NCBI GenBank assembly: GCA_017646335.1
Contig: JAGCMT010000097.1
Span: 1-38,550 of the forward strand
From: Burkholderiaceae bacterium
GTDB lineage: Bacteria; Pseudomonadota; Gammaproteobacteria; Burkholderiales; Burkholderiaceae_F
Length of the DNA: 38,550 nucleotides
Direction: 5' to 3'
Both the position numbers and the translations under genes were made by a program. The notes under the pieces were generated by a model. The model ran no database searches, was not told where the DNA came from, and saw only the letters and a list, made by a program, of their open reading frames with translations. Below, piece by piece: positions 33,868 through 38,550 of the stretch. The stretch's first letter is position 1, and every line of letters starts with the position of its first letter.

Positions 33868-36180
33868 ATGGAATATTTCTATCTCCTGATTCTTGTGTTC
33901 TTACTCATTTTGGCCTGCTCCGACCTGTTTGTCGGCGTGAGTAACGACGCAGTGAACTTCCTCAGTGGCGCGCTTGGTTCTCGCGTAGCTACTTTCAAGA
34001 CCGTGATGATTGTCGCGAGCCTCGGCGTGCTTTTCGGAGCCACCTTCTCCGGCGGCATGATGACCATTGCGCGAACGGGCGTATACAACCCAGAGATGTT
34101 TTCGTTCGAAAACTTGATGCTCGTTTTCTTTGCCGTGGTGATTACAGAAGTCACACTGTTGAATCTCTTCAATAAATTGGGGTTGCCGACTTCGACCACC
34201 GTGTCCATCGTTTTTGCGTTGATGGGCGGCGGCGTGAGTATGGCCGTCTTGCACCTTTTGGATTCGGGTCAATCCCTTTTGAATTTGGGGCAATACGTCA
34301 ATACCACTCGAGCCTCCGTCTTGATTTTCGGCATTATCTGCTCGGTTCCCATCGCATTTGTGGGCGGTACCGTCATTCAATACCTCTGCCGCTTGCTCTT
34401 TACGTTTAACTACCAACGTCTTTACCGTTATTACGGTGCGTTATTCGGGAGTTTCAGCGTTTCGGCTATTGTCTTTTTCTTGCTCTTTAAAGGCGCCAAA
34501 GGCTCGGCATTGATTACGCCTGAAGTTCTCAACTTCTTGGATGCCTATACCTTTGAGTTGATGGCAGCCATTTTTGTGACCTCGTTGGTGCTCTTCCAAG
34601 TCGCGATCTTGATGTTTAATTTCAACGTCTTCAAGGTTGTGATTTTGGCCGGCACGTTCGCATTGGCATTCTCGTTTGCCGGTAACGACTTGGTGAACTT
34701 CATCGGCGTGCCGTTAGCCGCATTAGACAGTTGGAGCATCTATCAATCCTCCGGCCTTGCTCCCGATCAGTTGATGATGCAAGGACTTCGCGAAATTCCG
34801 CGTACCAATCCCCTTTACCTCTTGGCTGCCGGCTCCGTAATGGTGATGACCTTATGGTTCTCGAAGAAAGCCATGCACGTGGTCCGCACGACGATCAACC
34901 TATCGGCTTCCGACCGAGGCGACAGCGAGCAATTCGGTTCTTCACTCTTGGGCCGCTTGGTCGTTCGCCAGACGATTGCATTAAACGAATTCATTCAAAG
35001 CGTTTTGCCCCACGGTATGAAGAAGGTTTTAGAAGCGCGCTTTGAACCATTGCCCGTAAAGAAAAACGAAGTGCAATTACCTTTTGACGCGGTGCGCGCC
35101 TCCATCAATTTGGTTGTCTCTTCCATTTTGATTGCATCGGCTACTGCCTTGACGCTCCCGTTGTCGACGACCTACGTGACGTTTATGGTTGCCATGGGCT
35201 CGTCTTTTGCTGACGGTGCTTGGGACCGCGAGTCGGCCGTTTATCGAGTCTCGGGCGTTTTAACCGTGATCGGCGGTTGGTTTATTACCGCATTGGCCGC
35301 TTTCACTACCTGCGGCCTGATGGTCACCCTTTGCTATTACGGCCAATTATTCGCGGTTATCGGTCTGATGTGCATCACGGTTTACTTCCTTGTCAAAGAC
35401 AACTTCTTTGCTAGCGAGGCTAAAGAAGCAGAAAAAACCGAAGCCAGCACGGACCCCTTCGTTATCCGTCAGCGCTTGAATTCGTCGATCGCACAGATTT
35501 TTGGCCGCTCCATCAGTTTGTTTGAAGAAGGCCTCGATAAATTCTTCGATGGCGATTTAAAGGGATTAAAGAAAGCGAAGGCTCACGCGTTGGAAGCCTA
35601 TGACGAAGTCATGAAGATTCGTCATGAGTACTACACGATGGCTCGCCATGATGAAGGCGTCGATCAAGACGTTTGTCACTATTACTATCGTGCTCTCACG
35701 AATATGAAAGAAGTGAGTCTGAGCCTCGAGACGATTATTCGCATGATTCACGACCACGTCGCCAACAGCCATCGAATCTATAAGGGGCAACTCCAACAGG
35801 ATTTGTATTCGTTGGTCTCCTCCTTAAAGAGTATTGAGGAAGTCTTGACTTTCTATCAAAACGAAGGCGTAATGGACGTTCAACGACTTGATCGTCGCAT
35901 GCACCGAACGCATGAGACGATCGACCAAATGCAGGCCAATCTTCTAACGAAGATCGGTGAAGAAAAGCTCTCTTTGCGTAGTACGGAGCTGTATTTAAGT
36001 ATTTTGCAATTGGTTCGAGAAATGCTCAATCGCTACAACATCGTCTTCTTGATGCAAAAAGAATTGAACGATCAATGCAATCGAGCTTTATTGGATAATG
36101 AACAAAAAACGGCTGAAGAAGACACGTTCCAATCCTCTAGTGATGGCGGATTGTTGACCCGTTTGTTCAAACACCGTTAA
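33868..36180 (+). CDS. PiT family inorganic phosphate permease with long PhoU-like tail
   Basis: A 770-residue inner-membrane phosphate transporter of the PiT (PHO4) family. Both inverted repeats carry the family signature: VSNDAVNFLSGALGSR near residues 24-39 and FAGNDLVNFIGVPLAAL near 270-286. Further family elements are LPTSTTVS near 109 and LPLSTTYVTF near 431. Membrane segments end near residue 510. The last 260 residues are soluble and mostly helical, with a stretch from about 535 (SSIAQIFGRSISLFEEGLDKF) that looks PhoU-like. This makes it far longer than E. coli PitA (499). The ATG at 33868 has no good ribosome site; a GGAGG further upstream serves a six-codon ORF instead. It is monocistronic and divergent from rnpB. 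Confidence 0.9.
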   Translation: MEYFYLLILVFLLILACSDLFVGVSNDAVNFLSGALGSRVATFKTVMIVASLGVLFGATFSGGMMTIARTGVYNPEMFSFENLMLVFFAVVITEVTLLNLFNKLGLPTSTTVSIVFALMGGGVSMAVLHLLDSGQSLLNLGQYVNTTRASVLIFGIICSVPIAFVGGTVIQYLCRLLFTFNYQRLYRYYGALFGSFSVSAIVFFLLFKGAKGSALITPEVLNFLDAYTFELMAAIFVTSLVLFQVAILMFNFNVFKVVILAGTFALAFSFAGNDLVNFIGVPLAALDSWSIYQSSGLAPDQLMMQGLREIPRTNPLYLLAAGSVMVMTLWFSKKAMHVVRTTINLSASDRGDSEQFGSSLLGRLVVRQTIALNEFIQSVLPHGMKKVLEARFEPLPVKKNEVQLPFDAVRASINLVVSSILIASATALTLPLSTTYVTFMVAMGSSFADGAWDRESAVYRVSGVLTVIGGWFITALAAFTTCGLMVTLCYYGQLFAVIGLMCITVYFLVKDNFFASEAKEAEKTEASTDPFVIRQRLNSSIAQIFGRSISLFEEGLDKFFDGDLKGLKKAKAHALEAYDEVMKIRHEYYTMARHDEGVDQDVCHYYYRALTNMKEVSLSLETIIRMIHDHVANSHRIYKGQLQQDLYSLVSSLKSIEEVLTFYQNEGVMDVQRLDRRMHRTHETIDQMQANLLTKIGEEKLSLRSTELYLSILQLVREMLNRYNIVFLMQKELNDQCNRALLDNEQKTAEEDTFQSSSDGGLLTRLFKHR

Positions 36181-36194
36181 AAATTTTTAAAACG

Positions 36195-36215
36195 AAGCCC
36201 TTGGCTTTGCTTTCT
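36195..36215 (+). terminator. Weak terminator-like hairpin after the PiT gene
   Basis: AAGCC pairs with GGCTT across a three-base loop, followed by TGCTTTCT. The stem is short, so read-through into hemL is possible. Confidence 0.35.
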
Positions 36216-36229
36216 AAGAAAGGCTAACA

Positions 36230-37519
36230 ATGGATACCAACGATTCTCTTTTTGACCGCGCTCGTCAATCGATTCCGGGTGGTGTGAATTCGCCCGTCCG
36301 CGCATTCGGCTCCGTAGGGGGCTCTCCCCGTTTCATGGCTCGTGCCAACGGTTGCCATATGTGGGATGTCGATGGTCAACGTTATATCGATTACATCGGT
36401 TCTTGGGGTCCGATGATTCTCGGTCACAATCACCCGAAAATCATCGAAGCCGTTCATCAAGCCGTGGATAACGGTTTGACTTTCGGCTGTGCAACGGAAC
36501 GCGAAATTGAAATCGCCGAAGAAATCCGTCGCATCATCCCCTCCATTGAAGAAGTTCGCTTGGTGAGTTCCGGTACCGAAGCCGGTATGAGTGCCATTCG
36601 TTTGGCTCGCGGCTTCACGGGTCGCAACAAAATCATCAAGTTTGAAGGTTGCTACCACGGCCACAGCGATAGTCTTTTGGTCAAAGCCGGCTCCGGCATG
36701 TTGACCTTCGGTAATCCGAGTTCGGCCGGTGTGCCCGCCTCGGTGACCGAACACACCTTGGTGCTCGAATACAACAACCCGGCTCAATTGGAAGACGCTT
36801 TCAAGCGCTACGGTGATGACATTGCTTGCGTAATCGTGGAAGCGGTTGCCGGCAACATGAACATGGTTCCGGGTACCCCCGAATTCATCCACGCCATGCG
36901 TGATCTCTGCACAAAGTACGGCGCCCTTTTGATCGTTGACGAAGTGATGACCGGTTTCCGTGTTGCTTTGCAAGGTGCACAAAGCCTCTATGGCGTGACG
37001 CCGGATATTACGATGTTCGGCAAGGTCATCGGTGGCGGTATGCCGGTCGCCGCCTTTGGTGGTCGTCGCGAAGTGATGGAAAAAATTGCTCCGTGCGGTC
37101 CGGTCTATCAAGCCGGCACCCTTTCGGGCAACCCCGTGGCCGTTGCTTGTGGTTTGGCTACGTTAAAGCTTATCCAAGAAGAAGGCTTCTATGAACGTCT
37201 CGCCGCTCAAACGACGAAATTGATCACAGGCTTGAAGGCCGCCGCAGACGCAGAAGGCGTCACGTTCTGCGCCCAAAGCATCGGTGGCATGTTCGGTATG
37301 TATTTCTTGCCGCAATTACCCACGGGCTTTGCCGACGTGATGAAGTCTGACGGCAAGCGCTTCAATCTCTTCTTCCATGAAATGCTCAACCGTGGCGTTT
37401 ACTTGGCTCCGTCCCTCTACGAAGCCGGCTTCGTCTCGGCAGCGCATGATGACGCAGCGATCGAAGAAACGATTGCCGCCGCTAAGGAAGCGTTTGCAGT
37501 GGTGGCCAAAGCCGAATAA
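36230..37519 (+). CDS. hemL: Glutamate-1-semialdehyde 2,1-aminomutase HemL
   Basis: HemL turns glutamate-1-semialdehyde into 5-aminolevulinate, the C5 route to heme, using pyridoxal phosphate. The 429-residue product has the normal length. The PLP lysine is K265 in [11 protein letters not shown]. Other fold-type I aminotransferase motifs are [15 protein letters not shown] (113-127), [10 protein letters not shown] (138-147) and [10 protein letters not shown] (235-244). AAAGG lies seven bases before the ATG. A strong terminator follows. Confidence 0.97.
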   Translation: MDTNDSLFDRARQSIPGGVNSPVRAFGSVGGSPRFMARANGCHMWDVDGQRYIDYIGSWGPMILGHNHPKIIEAVHQAVDNGLTFGCATEREIEIAEEIRRIIPSIEEVRLVSSGTEAGMSAIRLARGFTGRNKIIKFEGCYHGHSDSLLVKAGSGMLTFGNPSSAGVPASVTEHTLVLEYNNPAQLEDAFKRYGDDIACVIVEAVAGNMNMVPGTPEFIHAMRDLCTKYGALLIVDEVMTGFRVALQGAQSLYGVTPDITMFGKVIGGGMPVAAFGGRREVMEKIAPCGPVYQAGTLSGNPVAVACGLATLKLIQEEGFYERLAAQTTKLITGLKAAADAEGVTFCAQSIGGMFGMYFLPQLPTGFADVMKSDGKRFNLFFHEMLNRGVYLAPSLYEAGFVSAAHDDAAIEETIAAAKEAFAVVAKAE

Positions 37520-37544
37520 TCACGCTTGAATAAGCCACTCCTCC

Positions 37545-37576
37545 AAGGTCGATATCTCCAAGATATCGACCTTTTT
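37545..37576 (+). terminator. Rho-independent terminator after hemL
   Basis: AAGGTCGATATCT (37545-37557) pairs with AGATATCGACCTT (37561-37573), a 13-bp stem with a three-base loop and a T run. Confidence 0.93.
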
Positions 37577-37584
37577 CACTTGGC

Positions 37585-37590
37585 TATAAT
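37585..37590 (+). promoter_or_regulatory. Candidate -10 box of the gdx operon
   Basis: A perfect TATAAT about 95 bases before gdx. Transcription would begin near 37597, just before the first hairpin of the leader. The -35 region overlaps the hemL terminator and does not match well. Confidence 0.5.
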
Positions 37591-37601
37591 GATTCCAAAC
37601 A

Positions 37602-37660
37602 ATGCGGCAACGTCCGCGCCTATCCGATTCGATAGGTCCGATGTCCAGGACGGCCTGGCC
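37602..37660 (+). promoter_or_regulatory. Guanidine-II (mini-ykkC)-like riboswitch upstream of gdx
   Basis: The leader folds into three hairpins: GCGG/CCGC with loop CAACGT (37604-37617), CCTATC/GATAGG (37619-37636), and CCAGG-ACGG-CCTGG (37645-37658). The last is a textbook mini-ykkC hairpin with an ACGR tetraloop. Guanidine-II riboswitches have two such hairpins that kiss through CG and bind guanidinium. The first loop here contains ACG but is six bases long and ends in T, so it is not canonical. The gene below encodes a Gdx/SugE exporter, the usual target. The ribosome site follows P2 closely, so control is probably at translation. Confidence 0.65.
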
Positions 37661-37680
37661 TTAACATAATGGGGGGGATT

Positions 37681-37998
37681 ATGGCCTGGATTCTTTTAGT
37701 CGTTGCCGGCATTTTGGAAGTTGTTTGGGCTTATGCCATGAAACTCTCCAACGGTTTTACCCAAACAACACCTACCATCATTACCGCCGTGGCCATGATT
37801 GGCAGTGTCGCATTGCTCGCCGTTGCCATGCGATCGATTCCATTGGGCACGGCTTATGTCATTTGGACCGGCATCGGAGCCATCGGCGCTTTTCTAGTCG
37901 GCATCGTCTGGTTAGGCGAGGCTGTCACGCCGTTACGCGTTGTTGCTGCGGTCTTAATTATCAGCGGCTTATTACTGCTGAAATGGGCAGAAAATTGA
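37681..37998 (+). CDS. gdx: Guanidinium exporter Gdx (SugE, SMR family)
   Basis: A 105-residue small multidrug resistance protein with four membrane helices that works as a dual-topology dimer. The Gdx/SugE subtype exports guanidinium ion in exchange for protons. The subtype is shown by the N terminus AWILLVVAGILEVVWAYAMKLS, with the essential glutamate at E13, and by AMRSIPLGTAYVIWTGIGAIGAF. Both are typical of SugE rather than EmrE. I chose the ATG at 37681, preceded by a run of seven G; an in-frame ATG at 37669 would add four residues. The upstream leader looks like a guanidine riboswitch, and a Nim-like gene follows ten bases after the stop. Confidence 0.93.
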   Translation: MAWILLVVAGILEVVWAYAMKLSNGFTQTTPTIITAVAMIGSVALLAVAMRSIPLGTAYVIWTGIGAIGAFLVGIVWLGEAVTPLRVVAAVLIISGLLLLKWAEN

Positions 37999-38008
37999 GG
38001 TTTGAAAA

Positions 38009-38497
38009 ATGCGAAAAATGCGCCGCGCCTTCCAACAGTTAGACCAAGCCGAAAGCCTTGCGATCCTTGAGAAAGCGACCTCCGGCACGTTGGCTTGTTT
38101 GGACGATAACGGCATGCCGTATGCCGTCCCGCTCAGTCACGTATTGGTCGATGGGAAACTTTATTTTCATGGTGCAATGACCGGTCATCGCATCGATGCC
38201 GTTACTAAAAATCCCAACGTTTCTTATTGCGTGATCGAGCAAGACAAAGTGATTGCCGAAACACTGACGACACACTATCGAAGCGTTATCGTCTTCGGTC
38301 AAGCTCGCTTGCTTAACGACGTCACAGAAAAGCGTATTGCTCTCTTCAAATTAGGGGAAAAATTTGCACCCGGTCTGACGGATAAGACAATCGAAGAAAT
38401 CGATCGCTTTATCGATGCCGTCTCCGTGATGGAGCTCACGATCGATCACCTCTCGGGCAAAGAGGCTCTCGAACTCAAGAAAGCGCGACAAAGCTAA
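38009..38497 (+). CDS. Pyridoxamine-phosphate-oxidase-like (NimA-type) flavin-binding protein
   Basis: A 162-residue protein with the split beta-barrel of the FMN-binding PNPOx-like superfamily. It is closest in pattern to the NimA/YkwK group (MRRAF near the start, GTLACLDDNGMPYAVPLSHVL near 26-46, LYFHGAMTGHRIDAV near 51-65). Members include nitroimidazole reductases and many proteins of unknown role. I cannot assign a substrate. GAGG lies eight bases before the ATG at 38009; a second in-frame ATG at 38018 starts MRRAF and is also plausible. The ten-base gap from gdx suggests one transcript, so it may be under the same guanidine-responsive leader. Confidence 0.78.
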   Translation: MRKMRRAFQQLDQAESLAILEKATSGTLACLDDNGMPYAVPLSHVLVDGKLYFHGAMTGHRIDAVTKNPNVSYCVIEQDKVIAETLTTHYRSVIVFGQARLLNDVTEKRIALFKLGEKFAPGLTDKTIEEIDRFIDAVSVMELTIDHLSGKEALELKKARQS

Positions 38498-38504
38498 AAT
38501 GACA

Positions 38505-38528
38505 AAAAACCACCTTTCGGTGGTTTTT
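38505..38528 (+). terminator. Rho-independent terminator after the gdx operon
   Basis: AAAAACCACC pairs with GGTGGTTTTT across a four-base loop, with the T run in the 3' arm. Confidence 0.93.
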
Positions 38529-38550
38529 GCATTTTGGATTCGACTTAACC

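Overview
The window is a chromosomal stretch of a Gram-negative, outer-membrane bacterium, most likely a betaproteobacterium of the Burkholderiales and possibly Sutterellaceae. The evidence for this is a complete dcw cluster running from mraZ to ftsZ-lpxC, a MurE-MurF fusion of the kind known in Bordetella and relatives, a coaE/yacG/mutT/secA neighbourhood with a DUF721 gene next to secA, and a class A RNase P RNA. No phage, plasmid or CRISPR sequence is visible. The assignment comes from gene content and order, not from a database search.

Layout. 1-1130: tRNA-Pro(CGG) with its terminator, then coaE-yacG. 1290-2880: a SLC13/DASS-type anion transporter. 2897-6660 (minus): secA followed by mutT, with a candidate translated leader and attenuator hairpin upstream of secA. 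6838-7360: a divergent DUF721 (DciA-like) gene. 7516-11340: two tandem, very similar Na/Pi-cotransporter paralogs with PhoU-like tails. 11344-30313 (minus): the dcw cluster, transcribed mraZ-rsmH-ftsL-ftsI-murEF-mraY-murD-ftsW-murG-murC-ddlB-ftsQ-ftsA-ftsZ-lpxC and followed by a GNAT acetyltransferase. Its promoter overlaps three 10-bp repeats that fit a MraZ operator. 30497-33710 (minus): an NDP-forming acyl-CoA synthetase, an orphan IS150-OrfA-like HTH protein, and rnpB. 33868-36180: a PiT phosphate permease with a PhoU-like tail. 36230-37576: hemL. 37585-38528: a guanidine-II-like leader, a Gdx/SugE guanidinium exporter and a Nim-like flavin-binding protein.

How the genes fit together. The dcw block encodes most cytoplasmic peptidoglycan precursor enzymes (MurC, D, E, F, Ddl, MraY, MurG), the division septum machinery (FtsL, I, W, Q, A, Z) and the first committed lipid A enzyme (LpxC). 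Most genes overlap or lie a few bases apart, so they probably form one long transcription unit. A terminator-like hairpin between ftsA and ftsZ may split it. Three transporters with phosphate-carrier signatures and PhoU-like tails lie within about 29 kb.

The signals most worth following are the secA leader ORF with its hairpin, the non-canonical guanidine-II-like leader of gdx, the divergent C-terminal peptide of FtsZ, and the MraZ repeats placed at the predicted start of transcription.
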